Below, piece after piece: positions 33,141 to 44,956 of a stretch of 64,000 nt of DNA (positions within the stretch are counted from its first letter, which is position 1; every line of letters begins with the position of its first letter). The DNA lies in assembly GCF_004337985.1 (NCBI RefSeq), contig NW_021940921.1, positions 1,505,758 through 1,569,757 of the forward strand, read 5' to 3'. Under the pieces are notes generated by a model. That model was not told where the DNA came from, searched no databases, and saw only the letters and a list, made by a program, of their open reading frames with translations. This DNA comes from Pyricularia pennisetigena (Eukaryota; Ascomycota; Sordariomycetes; Magnaporthales; Pyriculariaceae). Made by a program: the position numbers and the translations under genes.

Positions 33141-33215
33141 GGTATTTAATTTTCTAGTAAAGAAAACGAGCATATTAGCTTAGAAATTAGATAAAAGCAG
33201 AGTTTTACCCTAAGG

Positions 33216-35585
33216 CTATCTCTCTGCCGACACCTTTGAATCTTTGCGGGCTTCCTCGATAATTCCTCTCATCTGAGCATACAATCCTATCTCCTCTGTT
33301 TCCCATCTCCCACCATTCGGAAATACTGCTTTCCGTAGTCGGTTAACCCAAGGTATCAATGGCTGGTAGTGTGACGTAAAATTATCCTCTGCGGATTTAA
33401 TAAAATCCTGTTCATGAGACACTTGTCCCTTTTTCTCCTTTGCCAACAATTCCATGCTGATGTAATTCCACTGGTCAAACTCAGGAATGACTCTGCCCTC
33501 ATCTGACCCTTTGTAGTGAATGCATATCCAAAACAGCACCCAGAAGAACGACTCAAGGTCGTGCATGAATGAGTGCTGCTCGCCTAGAAGCGCCCCAATT
33601 GCCATGAACGCCCGCGTGCCTGTCTTGCCCTTTGCTCCAGAGGCGCCCTCTCGTGTCTCTCGTACGGCGAGGTCGAGATCGATCAAAAAGGAGGGCCAGC
33701 AGAGGTTGTCGTCCTCGTTGATTATCAGATTGTTGATGGAAATGTCCCGATGAAGGAATCCAGCCTTGAGCAAGGACTCGTGTCCCTGGATGCAACCCTC
33801 GAGCGAGGCAAGGAGAGCCGACCGAGAGCTTGCCTTGTAAATGGGATTTCCATAGTCACGGAGGATGACACGTCGGTGCACACGGTTCGATAATCCGTCG
33901 CCGCTAACCTTGGTTGGGGATGCCGAACAGGATCGTTTGCTGGGGGGGAGGGTGGCGCCAATTCGGCTAGATGATCGCTTCTTGCCAGCAGTGCCGCTAC
34001 TGCTGCGGCCTCTCCGCGAAGCACCAGACACGATTGTGTTCGGAAGCGGCATCGAGCGTTCCGGCCGATAATTCGTAGCTGCTGTAATGTCCAGTCCTCC
34101 GCGAACGTTGCTCCGAATATCGTCATCCTTGCCATGGACTTGAACAGTCTCGTGGTGGTAGTATCGGGCCACGTTAACCACACCCTTCTCGGTTGCCTCT
34201 TGGAGCAGGTCCCCTTCATCCTCGCGCTCCGTATACTGCCATGAGTCCTTGATTACCAGTTTTGTCTTTGGGTCTTCTTCGCGGTGCGCTCTCCAGCAAG
34301 TCGTCGCGCGGCCGGCGACGCAAGGGACACGCGTCATCAGCTCCTCGATGATGAGACGCTCTGTCCGGCCGTCCCGCTCGATCACAATGAACCGCTGGCC
34401 CTCTGCCGTGACGACGGTAGGATCGAAGCCAAGCTCCTCCTCGCTCATCCACAGAAAGCCGAGAATCGTGGTTACAAACTCCAGCCCATCTTCGTTGATG
34501 TCGAACTTTTCGGATGCGATCCCGCCTAGCCGATCAAACTGCCATAACCTCATTAGAGGTCCGCAGAGAGTGAAGCCCAAAACAAATCGCCGGGTGTCTT
34601 GGGCTGCGAGGACTTCTCTCGCGTACCTCCCCAGATCAAGCCATGCCTTTGAGGCTTTGTCGGCAGAGCGGTTGCTCTTGAGCTCTCCAGGCACAAGGAT
34701 ATGCGACCAGTGACATTTTGAATCTTTTCCGGCCTCAGGGTCATCGACCAAGCCGATGTCCAGCTTCCGCTCTCCTGTTGAACCCTGAATCGGCTTATTA
34801 GGCCGTGCCAGTGGTCTTCGTCGGCGTGTTGGGGTCGGCCTATAGGTCTCTGTAAATGCGTCCAACTTTGGGATTATATCGTCAAACCATGCCAGTACGT
34901 CGCTTTCCTTTGCATCTGACGGCCATCCGCGCCACCCTTCGCTGCCAAAAAGTGGATCGTCGCCTTCGGTGCACTTCTTCAAGACGGCCTCAGAAGCTGC
35001 ATGCAGGCCTGCCACGCGCCTGAAAAAAGCCTCGCGGGCGCCAGGAAGCCCAACATAGAGAGGACCAAGCTCCAACCTGAGGACCCTGTCCACATCTTGA
35101 CGGTATTCCGAGGAGTTGGCGAAACTGCCAGTGTTGTGTAGCCATGGGGTTTGCTGGAAGGAAGATAGTACAGATGGCACCAGGCGGGGAGGAGGGGTGG
35201 ACTTGGCGACGACCCGGTAGACTTGATCCCAGATCAGGGCATCGTTTGGATCATCGGCGAGGGCTGCACGCAGGAGGGGCTTGATACGGTCGAGGTCGAA
35301 GTCGTCGGAAGCAACGGCCGAATTGAGTCTTGCAATGTCGCCGAGGACGTTTTTGCCTGTACCGCCGGAGCGGAGCAGACGAGAGGCGGGAAGGATCTGT
35401 AGCGTCGAAAAAAGGAGGAGGACAATGGTTTGGAGATCTGAGTCAAGGTTAGAGGGGCGTACTAAAGCGAGGCCGGCAGGTCGTTCTACCTTCTTGGTCA
35501 AGTTGGCCCACCGCGTCAGGGGTGCGCGGCACCTCCTTCTCGTCGCAAATCGAATAGAATGATGCGTGAAAGGCAGCAAGGCCAT
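33216..35585 (-). CDS. FunK1-type fungal protein kinase (789 aa), intronless
   Basis: One uninterrupted frame from ATG at 35585. The N-terminal third holds SDVLAWFDDIIPKL and VPGELKSN motifs that are usual before the kinase lobe of FunK1 proteins; then LGFTLCGPLMRLWQFDRLGG and FLWMSEEELGFDPTV. A Ser/Arg-rich linker follows. The catalytic loop LHRDISINNLIIN lies near residue 612, the metal-binding IDLDLAV near 634, and GTRAFMAIGAL near 656. The family usually has HRDIS-x-N and D-x-D instead of DFG, as here. FunK1 kinases are fungal-expanded and of largely unknown targets. The true start may lie a little downstream because upstream copies of the same 5' segment exist (35590-36110). Confidence 0.85.
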   Translation of the reverse strand: MALLPFTHHSIRFATRRRCRAPLTRWANLTKKVERPAGLALVRPSNLDSDLQTIVLLLFSTLQILPASRLLRSGGTGKNVLGDIARLNSAVASDDFDLDRIKPLLRAALADDPNDALIWDQVYRVVAKSTPPPRLVPSVLSSFQQTPWLHNTGSFANSSEYRQDVDRVLRLELGPLYVGLPGAREAFFRRVAGLHAASEAVLKKCTEGDDPLFGSEGWRGWPSDAKESDVLAWFDDIIPKLDAFTETYRPTPTRRRRPLARPNKPIQGSTGERKLDIGLVDDPEAGKDSKCHWSHILVPGELKSNRSADKASKAWLDLGRYAREVLAAQDTRRFVLGFTLCGPLMRLWQFDRLGGIASEKFDINEDGLEFVTTILGFLWMSEEELGFDPTVVTAEGQRFIVIERDGRTERLIIEELMTRVPCVAGRATTCWRAHREEDPKTKLVIKDSWQYTEREDEGDLLQEATEKGVVNVARYYHHETVQVHGKDDDIRSNVRGGLDITAATNYRPERSMPLPNTIVSGASRRGRSSSGTAGKKRSSSRIGATLPPSKRSCSASPTKVSGDGLSNRVHRRVILRDYGNPIYKASSRSALLASLEGCIQGHESLLKAGFLHRDISINNLIINEDDNLCWPSFLIDLDLAVRETREGASGAKGKTGTRAFMAIGALLGEQHSFMHDLESFFWVLFWICIHYKGSDEGRVIPEFDQWNYISMELLAKEKKGQVSHEQDFIKSAEDNFTSHYQPLIPWVNRLRKAVFPNGGRWETEEIGLYAQMRGIIEEARKDSKVSAER

Positions 35586-35589
35586 TTCC

Positions 35590-36110
35590 GATAGGGTTAT
35601 CCCTAATGATCTCTGACCGATCGATCTGTCATGGCGGACTTGATAACGGCGCGGTAGACTTGATCCCAGATCAGGGCATCGGCTGGATCATCGGCGACGG
35701 CTGTATGCAGGAAAGGCTCGGCACGGTTGAAGGCGAAATGGTCGGGAGCGAGAGTTCAAGTCGTAGAAGGCCTCAAAGAATACCGCGACCTTTCATATCA
35801 GATAGCAGGTCGCCAGCGGTAAGGTTTTGCGCCGTTCTCAGAAAGCCGCGAATGACTTCCCGGAGTTCTTGCGTGTCAATTGAGGAGCACGTTTAACGGA
35901 GCATTTGCTATCCCTTGTCAAATTGTCCTGCGTCCGCATTCCGTGGGCCTTTTTATCTTCGGGGATCGAAGTGAACGAGGCGCGGACCCTTTCCAATAGG
36001 ATTATTTTGAATAATCTCTCGTCTGGGTCTATCTGCCATGGCGGATTGGGTGCTGAGAAGGAAAGACCGTCGGACGCAACCGAGGTAAAATCGAAATCAC
36101 GGTTGCTGCC
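35590..36110 (-). pseudogene. Two degenerate extra copies of the FunK1 5' region
   Basis: Bases 35640-35760 (GTAGACTTGATCCCAGATCA...) repeat 35211-35320 inside the kinase gene with scattered changes. Bases 35990-36060 (TTCCAATAGG...GCCATGGCGG) repeat 35585-35640. The arrangement is a tandem partial duplication of the kinase 5' end and its upstream flank. Confidence 0.7.
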
Positions 36111-36289
36111 AGCCATCCAAATGCACGTGCTGATAGTCTTATCAGTATGTGGGCCCTTCCAATGCCTCCTTATCCGCCTCCTTGGGCTACTGGCCTGGCA
36201 GGGCGCTAGGACCATTGCTCTGTAAAACGCCCACTGACTAATTGTCAGGGGCTCACCCATACCCCTTACATCATCGCTTCCCAACCACT

Positions 36290-37720
36290 CGCTGCTGCTG
36301 GCAATTGTTTGTTCTCCACGCTGGGGGCGACCGGTTCATTGATAGCAGCCTCTGTTTTCCGCCTGCTTCCTGCTTGTGCCTCAATTAGCAGGTAAATCCG
36401 TTCCACAAGCGCAAAAGCGCTGCGAGGATGCGATGGTAAAGCCGACGCAGTTGACTTGCACTTTATCCTATCTAATCCTCGCACATCTTTTTAGCCCTTG
36501 AGATAGGTAAGAGCGTTATGGCAAACAAAAATTGGGAAGCACACGCAGTTCAAACACGCAGGAAAACGGGCGGATATAAATTGTCAAGATGCATGGCGGT
36601 GTTGATCCGGATCGCGATTTTTAAAGCGATCCATGTGTGGGGGCATATCCATGGAGCCCCCGACTTAACTTCATAAATGCCACCTATTGTACACCCTCCC
36701 CCTCCCACCAGCGAATGCAACCTTGCCCAGAATGCTGACAAGTGAACGCCATGAAGTACACCCCTGGTGCATGTGCCTTCACAATTTATCAGATCTTGTC
36801 TTTATTTTCCGGTCTATATCTGTTTTCTGCTTTTGTGAAAGCTGGAATTGGCTTTTGGTGACTGGGCACCCTTGACTACTCATTGCGGGATGTACCTGAA
36901 GGGCCATTGAGATCAAATGAATTGACGAAAGCTCTAATTGGGCAATCGCGCGTGCTGTTCATTGCAAAACCAGCGACTTTGCCACCGAAGTTTTTATTGT
37001 TGTCTGTAAATTGTGAGAGTTGCAGGTTTGAGTGTTGGTGCGTCGAGGATTACCAGCGCGCTGTACATTCATTCACCTACGTGTGGGCGGCTGCGCATTG
37101 ACCTTGGTCAGTTTTGGCCATGCACTCTGGTCAAGCTTTTGTTGGTATTAATCTTTCCTGCTGGTGACTTGGCAGCCAGGACTCGTGGCACTCGGGCACC
37201 TTGGCCATTGCCAAGACGACAGCGCCACTTTTGGCAGTCCAGGAATCAATCCACGCTCTCCCTCACGTCACCCTACAGTCGACCTTGCGCATCGTTATCC
37301 TTGGCTCTATTTCTTTTTCTACAAAGCAACCCTGGCTCACCCTGGCTTTGGGATCTTGGTTGGCTCAGGGTTAATCTGTGCTACCGCTACACGTATTTGC
37401 AGCAATTGACGACGGAAAAGAGAAAAACTGGCCCAGAGGAAACGTTTGTCATCCAAGTGCGAGTACAGAACCCGCTGCATTGCCATCAGCCGCACATACG
37501 CAACCAACCAGCTCCAACCCCGGCATGTTATGAGTAGCCCATCCCTGATCACCGATTGGTCGTGGAGTCCAGCGAACGCCTGTAACGGTCAAAAACATAC
37601 AGATTCATTAAACTGGTCCCACCCTTGCTCTAACCAAGTCAACGACAGGCAGTGCTTTGCAATTGTTCCACGAGCACAGAAGCGCATTTTCCTCTCAGAA
37701 TCGCTCCCCGATACAGCATT
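36290..37720. other. No recognisable gene
   Basis: Only compositional frames; none carries a motif I know. Confidence 0.4.
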
Positions 37721-37723
37721 TGT

Positions 37724-38826
37724 TCACGCAACCGACGAAAGGACCGATAGCTGCAACCCAAGGGAAGCGTTCACGCGGGTAATAAAGCAACTGCAGTCAG
37801 GACAGACCCGACGAGAGACTATGATTTTCGCCTGCTTTAGTGAAGCAGAGTGTTGAGCTTCGGCGAGCTCGACGAGCTTTGCCAGCTTTGCTTCCTCAAA
37901 GGAAACAGCGACATTCGATTTGTCAGCCAGTCTCAAACGGGACAGATCAGGGATTTGGTCCGACACAGACAGCAGACGATCGTGCTGGGGATCAGCCGAG
38001 AGGAACAGATGCCGGTCGACAAAGTACGCGACCAGTTGCTTCTCAGCATGGGATGCGTAGAATTGGCCTGACTTGCCCTGATCATAATCATGGCTGTCCA
38101 GTTTATGCCCAACGACCTTGCAGAGCTCAAAGACGGCGCTTGTATAATCCCTGCCGTCGATTAAATGTACTCCTTGGGCAACTGCCCTTCGGTGGCTGCC
38201 AAGATTAGAGCTGTCTCACCAGTGGTTTTGACAATCACGTGCTTCCGAGACCCAGTCCGGTTGGCCGGAATATCACTTGGCCTGGAATCTTCATTGTTAT
38301 CGCTTTCGGGCTCGGGCTCGACCATTGATGTCTCCCAGGCATTCACTCCATGAAGAAATATATCCTTCTTTGGCGAGGTTTCGAGATAACGGCGGACTTG
38401 CCTAACTTGGCCGCAAACCAGATGACTCTTGATGAAGCCTATCAACTTCTGATCCTATACTTCCACCCCATCAAGTTCCATGTGAACCATTTCGGTACAG
38501 TCGGTCCATTTTCGTCGATTGTTCACGTTGTGGAGAACCCGAGGGGCTTCTAGAGCCAAAAAGTAATCCTCAGGATTCTCTCCAGCCGTAACGAACATTA
38601 CCCTCTTTTTGTCGATTTCGTACCACAATTCATCTCCGCTATCTGCGAGCGGGAACTGGAGGTTGTACGACGGGCCTTCACAGTGAGGAACTCGGTATTG
38701 CCTGGTGCTATAACGAGGCGCCTGGAAGCCTTGGAAATGAATTTTGTCACAGTAGGGGCAACGTACGTAAGTGTCGCTGACATCCCACCAGACAACTTTT
38801 GCCTTGGGTATCGCTAGTTCGGACAT
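37724..38826 (-). pseudogene. Ankyrin-repeat protein with C-terminal DYW-like deaminase domain, interrupted
   Basis: The ATG at 38826 begins a frame with KVVWWDVSDTYVRCPYCDKI (a C-x2-C pair) and a region ending NRRKWTDCTEM. An in-frame TAG at 38455-38457 replaces an expected glutamine. The frame goes on with RRYLETSPKKDIFLHGVNAW and the first ankyrin helix, TGETALILAATEGQ. After a frame change near 38165 the last 148 codons read open to the TGA at 37724-37726. They contain SGQFYASHAEKQLVAYFVDR and, later, SRRVCPDCSCFITRVNASLG. A His-Ala-Glu followed by Cys-Pro-x-Cys is the zinc and catalytic signature of cytidine-deaminase folds, closest in layout to DYW-type deaminases. The active-site residues are intact even though the gene is broken twice. 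Confidence 0.75.
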
Positions 38827-38829
38827 TGG

Positions 38830-39390
38830 GAAGAGTTTACGCTCGTGATGATGGACGGGCGTCGCTTTCTGGCTTATATTTATCGTAACAATACCCCGAA
38901 CTGGTGCTGCCTAGCCAGCATGGCTAGCTCTCCCAGCCCATCATGCAAAGTTGGGCCGTTGATGGTTGAAGTCACAGGAATCCCCGGAGAATAAGGCAGC
39001 CTACGGCATGAAGACGATGCGGTGCATTCCATTTTAAGCTTCACAGTAGAAGGCATGCATCAAATGCGATCCCATTAAAGCGGGGCAACTCTGCCTAAGG
39101 CGATTTCGAACCCGAACGGACGATCAAGTGTTTTCGAATCCAGGAAAGTTTTATGATTGGTGTTGAAGTGCTTGAATATCTCCACTAAACCTTGCCACCG
39201 TATTTGCTTTGGTTGGGTTACGGTACCGAAATTCGTCTGTGGGACGAAGACATCCGCGGGCATACAAGAAATCTTTTTGCAGTTCGAGTGATTGCTATCA
39301 GACAATCTAAAGGCCATGTGCTGCTGCTATCAGCAGTTCTCAACTTTGTGAGGTAACAAGATCTATTCAACTGCATAGAGAGGTTCTTTG
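38830..39390. other. Intergenic, no gene seen
   Basis: A small minus frame (39075-39317) has no motif. The region is the likely shared upstream/downstream spacer of the deaminase relic and the next minus-strand gene. Confidence 0.35.
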
Positions 39391-39392
39391 AC

Positions 39393-39960
39393 TTAGTTGA
39401 AGGTTGTAGTTCTTGTAATCATTGTTGCGGGAATACAATCCAGTGCGAACCATTCTGATACCTGACTAACCGCTGGTCTGACTCCAAGGTACTGCCGCAC
39501 GTCGATCGTGGACAGAAACAGTGTGTTTTCAGGACTTTCCCAAGCCGGGAGATGCGTGATTCCTTCGCTAGATCTAATACGAAGAACTGTGGGCTTCCAT
39601 GACGGGGCGTTTATTTGGGCGATAAAAACTCCCCTGTGCCCGAGCTGACGATGGCGCTGAGCCCGTCTTCTGGCTTCAGCTGTGCTCAGATTAGATCGAT
39701 GCCTGCCGAGATCCGATGAGGAGATGATAAATGCCCTTACCTTCGTTATCAAAAACAGATATAAAGGGGCTAGGTTCAGGCGACCTATGTCCCCAGTCCA
39801 AGTGTTCGTGGATTTTCTTAGCATTAACCCAGTAGGCCCAGTCCATAAGATAATGACCTTGGGATACGAAGCCATGCTTATTGTTGTAGAAGGTGAAAGA
39901 TTCTTCATCCTGGACTCGGTAAAAGCTTGGGGGAAGCGAGCGATTGGTTGTATTGACCAT
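39393..39960 (-). CDS. DUF7587-like fungal protein, two exons (168 aa)
   Basis: Exon 1 is 39960-39741 and exon 2 is 39679-39393. The intron (39740-39680, 61 bp) has GTAAGG, a CTAATC branch-like site and CACAG, and the coding total (507 nt) is in frame. The protein starts MVNTTNRSLPPSFYRVQDEE and has PSPFISVFDNE before the splice, then LGHRGVFIAQI, SSEGITHLPAWESPENTLFL and SEWFALDCIPATMIT. This order (SFYRV, PSPFISVF, HRGVFIA, SPENTLFL, ALDCIP) matches a common fungal family that I associate with DUF7587; the activity is not known. Longer upstream readings lack support. Confidence 0.72.
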
Positions 39961-40261
39961 CTCTCCTGCAACCCAAGATTGTCTTGCTGGGGGTTGAATA
40001 CGTGATTGCGAAGGTGAAGCAACGCAGAAGAACAGGTTTATCGTCCATGACGAGGGAAAGCAAGCCGGCTTGAAGAGGGTGGGATGGAAGTAGAATAAAA
40101 TCAGAATGTGAACAAGATAGATTTTTGGTTCGAGATGTAGCATCAGCATGCTGTTACGAACGGACAGGGCAACCGTTGCACCACGAGGTTAAAGCTTCCT
40201 CTTTCTGATTGTCCCCTGCTCCACAGTTATATGCACGCGCTGGCAGTAACCTTTTATGGCA

Positions 40262-40600
40262 GCTTTATGTTTCACCGCAGGCCATCTCCTTTGCAACTGC
40301 CTTTTCGGGTATTCGCTCAATGGGGAAGCTGACCTCGAACCACCCCGGCTCCCTCTCCAAAAGTACAGCCAGCAAGGCTTTTAGATAAGAACTGCCAGTC
40401 GAGCAACGAGGACCTGTTGTACATTGCCAGCGATGTTGACCTGAAGCTTCGAAGAACCTCCGAACAAACAGATGCCTACAAAGAAGCTGTAGCGACATTC
40501 GTCCTGGCCCCAAGTCGATTCTTGGAGGCAGAGCCATACTATTAGGATTTGGCTTAACGGGACAGACTACCTGCACGGACACTCTCGGCTTCAGGCGCCT
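40262..40600 (+). pseudogene. Degenerate paralogue fragment of the ankyrin gene at 56.7-58.4 kb
   Basis: The plus strand here matches the minus strand of about 58320-58000: shared runs include GGCCATCTCCT, TTTTCGGGTA, TCGAACCACCC, CAGCAAGGCTTTT, ACATTGCCAGCGATGTT and ACAGATGCCTACAAAGAAGC. Indels and stops break the frame. It covers only the N-terminal region before the ankyrin repeats. Confidence 0.75.
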
Positions 40601-42470
40601 CGGCTGATGCAGACAGTCTCATGCTACCGAGGTACTGTATGGTGTTGGGCGGGGAATTGCTTTGTCAGAATTTTATATTGGATGTGGTGGGCTATGGAGT
40701 CGGACGGTACAGAAGTTTGCTGACTTGGGGCTGTGCTACTAAGGCAAATAATGCAGTGGTAGTTAGCCGGGGCCTGATTTTCATCATTTACCGTGCTGAT
40801 CTTTGCTTGACTTCACCTTCCCACGCCTCCCCGTTGCAAATGCTCTCATTGGGCTCACGATGCTTATCAAATTAAGCGTACGTTCAACTCTGGAGTAAAG
40901 TTGAGTAAAAGTCAAGCGTACTAACCTTGTTGTAAACTCGAACAGATTGTTATCCCATCAGCAGAAGAAACCCTAAATTCCGTTAGCCCCTTGGCCATCA
41001 TCGTAGGACATGGCACTGGGTCCAATGCCGCCTCTCGTGGCTCTTTCGGGCATTTTTTTGAGAGGTTTCACCGGGACTATATAGTATTAGCATCCACTCT
41101 TTCGTCTCCCGACTCACTTGGGGCTGAGCCAATGACGGCGCCCTGAGCAGGTACTTTGTCGTGATCGACAGCAAGACTCGCATGCCCATGCGCGCTGTTT
41201 TGTGCCCCTTGCCCTTTCCCGCGGTAGGACGATGTTCAAAATCAAAGACCCGGGGTCCTCTGGCAGTTTGCTACCACAAGACACGTGCAAACTTGCCGAG
41301 ACTAAAGCGCCATGGTTACCATCCGTTTTCACAACAATTAGGTGTAGGTCACGATCTGGACCCCGCGCCGTGAAGTTAGAATCTGGGATTTATTTTGGTC
41401 AAGCATTGCGTTATTCTATGGCAAACAGTGAAAGGGACTTGATATCTACCAGAGTATGACCACAAATTATGTCGGTTCACATGCGCGTCGTTTACTCGTT
41501 GGCTGTCGGTACTTTTTGTAAGAGGGGCAGAAAGAACCTTTTTCGAACTTTGGTTGTTTGCTAAAATTTGGGACATCAGGGTTTTGTCTTTGTCGAGATA
41601 AGAATGCGACTGTAAAGGGCCATCATAGTATTGTTTTATCGGTATGGAGCAGTGTGATATCCAATCACCGAGGTTTCTCAAGCTTCTAGCCGTTTTCTCA
41701 GTCCTTTGGTGCTTGCTCTCGCACATGAGAACTAACAACATGCTGTAGGATAGAGTTTCTGTATAATGGATCTGACGACCCGGTTATTTGGCCCACACGC
41801 ATTCAAAATTAAACTTTGGAGTTTATAAATGCTGAGCAACACAAAGTGTGTGATCGCCAGCACCAATCACTTACTGATCAACTTACTTATCCAGCCTTTT
41901 GTAATATTTGTATTTGTTGGGTTATCAGAGTTTGAACTTTAGAATGGAAAAGATTTATGTATCTTGCAGTAAGCTCAGATAAATGGAAATTGGATTTTCC
42001 CCAGTCCCTTTGCCGAGTTTTAGATTGCACACTTACCCGCACGCGCGAGCAGTGACCGACTGCACGGTCGCAACAAAATGGACCTTGGTCTATGAAACAT
42101 CTCATAAGATAACTCAAATGATGGGTCATCGATTAATTTTCTCCCCTATCAAACAGGGTCGTCGCATAATTAGTGTTGTGATCACGCGTCTTTTTAAAGG
42201 GGTGGGGTGAACCCAAAATCATGAATACACCTAATTAGAAACTGATGGCGAATATAAGTGCACTGTATCAATCTAGCATGTGCGGTAATTCTGGTCCTCT
42301 GTGGGAGGTGCCGGCAAAGCACAAGAAGACGGCATCCCTTAGTCTACGGCTTCTTTTTCTACCGCTAACTACCTCAAAACCTTGGAACTATCAATGACTG
42401 TCATCAGATCCACTTCTAGTACCACTGAGGGTCGATAGGCTTACTTTCACATTCCTCAAACCGCATACCA
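40600..42470. other. No recognisable gene
   Basis: Short frames only. Frames at 41161-41459 overlap in a way that suggests one decayed gene, but I recognise no family. Confidence 0.35.
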
Positions 42471-42475
42471 GCCTC

Positions 42476-43010
42476 ATGGATAATTGGAATCTACAGTCTC
42501 TTCGCTTGGCTATGCCAGGGTTATCACATCAGGGCAGTGACATCGCTGAGATGCCGCTAGCCCCCGGGGAGCCAGACATTCGAATCTCGGAGAATCTCCT
42601 GGTTCATTTGGAGACGCCACAGCAGCACAAAAGCTTCAAGGTGGAGCTGGTTCCTCTTGAAAGCGGGCCTTACTCCGACATATATATTACCCTGTCAAAG
42701 GTGCTTCATCACGGAAGCAACACCTATAGCATCCTATCATGAGGCTCTTAAACAAAGGTGTCACTCCTCCAGCCAACTGAGGAGGCACAAATACGTTCTA
42801 CTTTGTGATAACTCCCAAGGCATCAGACTGCCTCCTGGGCTTACGCTTCATGACTTCTTACCTTCGCGGCCCCGAAGTAGCAGCACTCCAAAGCGACGGG
42901 CAGTGGCTATCGACTGTGAGATGGTGGGAATAGAAGCTTCGACAGCAACTCGCAAAAACAGCCGAGCCCCAAATACAATGCCAGCCGGGGCAACATGCAT
43001 GGGGGCGTGA
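42476..43010 (+). pseudogene. DEDDh 3'-5' exonuclease (Rex/RNase-like) N-terminal fragment
   Basis: The ATG at 42476 opens an 88-codon frame, MDNWNLQSLRLAMPGLS..., which shifts near 42740 to a frame ending in RRAVAIDCEMVGIEAS. The AIDCEMVG motif holds the first Asp and Glu of the DEDDh exonuclease site in RNA exonucleases such as Rex4 relatives. The frame ends about 30 residues later; Exo II and III are missing. Confidence 0.65.
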
Positions 43011-43019
43011 CGCGCTGTC

Positions 43020-43760
43020 TACCGCCTCTCCATTGCGCGAGCGCGTCTCGTCTAAAACCCCCCTTTTAACAAACTCCCCTCAACACCACCCCCTCACTCA
43101 GTTCCCTCTCTCTTCATTCCATCTTCAGAACGCCAGTCTATGGTTTGTGTGTTTGGGATGCGATCGACGGCGCTTGCGAGGAGTAGAAACCGGTTTATCT
43201 CATTAGGAACACATGACATAAAGCGGAAAATAACTGTAACTCGATTTCGAGAAGGCGGAAGGAAATGGTTTCAGCAATGGGATAGATTTGGTGTTTGGCG
43301 GGGCAATCTGTGGTTTTAGTATAGGGTGGCTCGTGCGTCGCGTCATGGTCACCCGGCAACCAAACCAGCTTCAGCCTAAGGTGACTTCAGAGCCAAGTCC
43401 AGGGTTTCCTAACAGCAATCAATCTCAATTATCCCTAATGGACCACCTTGAGACGCCCAGTCGTTTATCCCACTGACGCGAACCATTGCCAAGCGGTGTA
43501 AGCGCAAATCCAGCTGGTGCAGGAACCATTTCAATTCCGGCTGCCCCTACGATTATGGCTGCTGCTGTACTGTAGTTTCTGGGGATGTTTTGGGTTTGTC
43601 CTTAGCAGCCCAACCCAACTTTAAGAAGGATTGCTTTTGGGTCTTCATAAGCCCCTATCTACTTATGTAAAAGACAGTAACTATGGCCCTCCTTGGGTGA
43701 GTAGCCATTACGACTGTCATCGTCTATTTTCCATCTCACAAGTAGCTCGAAAGCGTCTAT
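43020..43760. other. No recognisable gene
   Basis: Intergenic sequence between the exonuclease relic and the F-box relic; small frames without motifs. Confidence 0.35.
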
Positions 43761-43761
43761 T

Positions 43762-44475
43762 ATGGACTGCACACCTAGCTCTGCTCGGATTATCAGCATC
43801 CCTGGCGAATTGCACAATCGGATCCTGTAGTATTTGGACATTACTAGTCAGATTTCCTTGAAACTGACATCAGTCCACTTCAACAACCTTATACCCAAGC
43901 TTTCTTTGACAACGCTCCTGGACGCTGAATTATCTGCGTTTGCACATAGCAGGGAGCTATATGGTTGCTACGGCTGCCTCCGGCTCAGAAAAGCCGATCG
44001 ATTCGCAGACAACCAACTAAGGAAGAAAAGACGACGGTTTGGGGCAGAATCCCTGAAGCGCTTCTGCATCGAGTGTGGTCTAGAGGTCCGCGAGGGAAGG
44101 CTCCCTGCTGTGCGCTACGTCAAAGGCAATCAGATCGACATCCAGGGCGTGGCGCATGTCATATGCATGAAATGTGGTATTTTTGCGCTGAGAGGAAACG
44201 AGAAAGGCTACGAGGCAACATGCGCTGGCTGTTGGAGACCATTCCAAGAAGCAAGAAGGCAGGCGCAGGAATTGAGAATGCGTGAGGAGCAGTTGAAGTC
44301 GCGGGCCGAGCGAGCACAGCGACAGGAGCGAAGGCGGAGGATCTTTGGTTCTTCCAGCGAGGATAGTTGCTCCCCGTCCCCGACGCCAAGCGAGAAATTC
44401 ATGGAGGAGCAAATGTACATGATCCAGGCCGAGGCAGACATGCATATGAACAGCCCGGGGCCGGGTTCCGATTAG
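43762..44475 (+). pseudogene. F-box protein with one in-frame stop (238 codons)
   Basis: The ATG at 43762 opens MDCTPSSARIISIPGELHNR, the start of an F-box (IPGELHNRIL), then a TAG at 43828-43830 where glutamine is expected, then YLDITSQISLKLTSVHFNNL, the second half of the F-box. Downstream is YGCYGCLRLRKADRFADNQL, FGAESLKRFCIECGLEVR and VICMKCGIFALR, the cysteine-rich block of a fungal F-box family. A Gln/Arg-rich coiled coil and a Ser/Pro tail follow. F-box proteins recruit substrates to SCF ubiquitin ligases. Apart from the stop the frame is clean. Confidence 0.78.
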
Positions 44476-44956
44476 AGTCAGGAAATTGGGCCGGGTTGAT
44501 AAACGAGCGTGGATAAAGACAAAAGGTGTGGAATGCGGAAAATGGTAGAGGCAGGTTGCAGGCGGAAGACTGGTGCGAACATTTTTCCCTAACTTGCAAA
44601 CGAATAGTTCTTGGGCACAGGGGTTACTGAAAAATAGAACTCTACTTGAATCGCGAAGCTTTTGCCTCGGCGCTGTTTGTCAGCCTTGTACAAGTAAAAA
44701 AAAAGACAAAAAAATTATTGTTAGAACCTTCTTCATCCTTGGTATCAGAGAACCTTTCGCCGTCATGTCCCAGTTAGAAGAGCTTCCATCACGATGCAGG
44801 CGGCCCTCCTTCACCGCAGCACGCTATCTAAGGGGCGGCAAGATGCGTGGTCCAGCGTCGCATGGTGATGCGTGGCGAAATAAAGTGCAGGATAACTATC
44901 CTGCCCAAGATTTGAGAGACTAGTCGCTTGTGATTCATGATGTCTATTAGCTAGTT

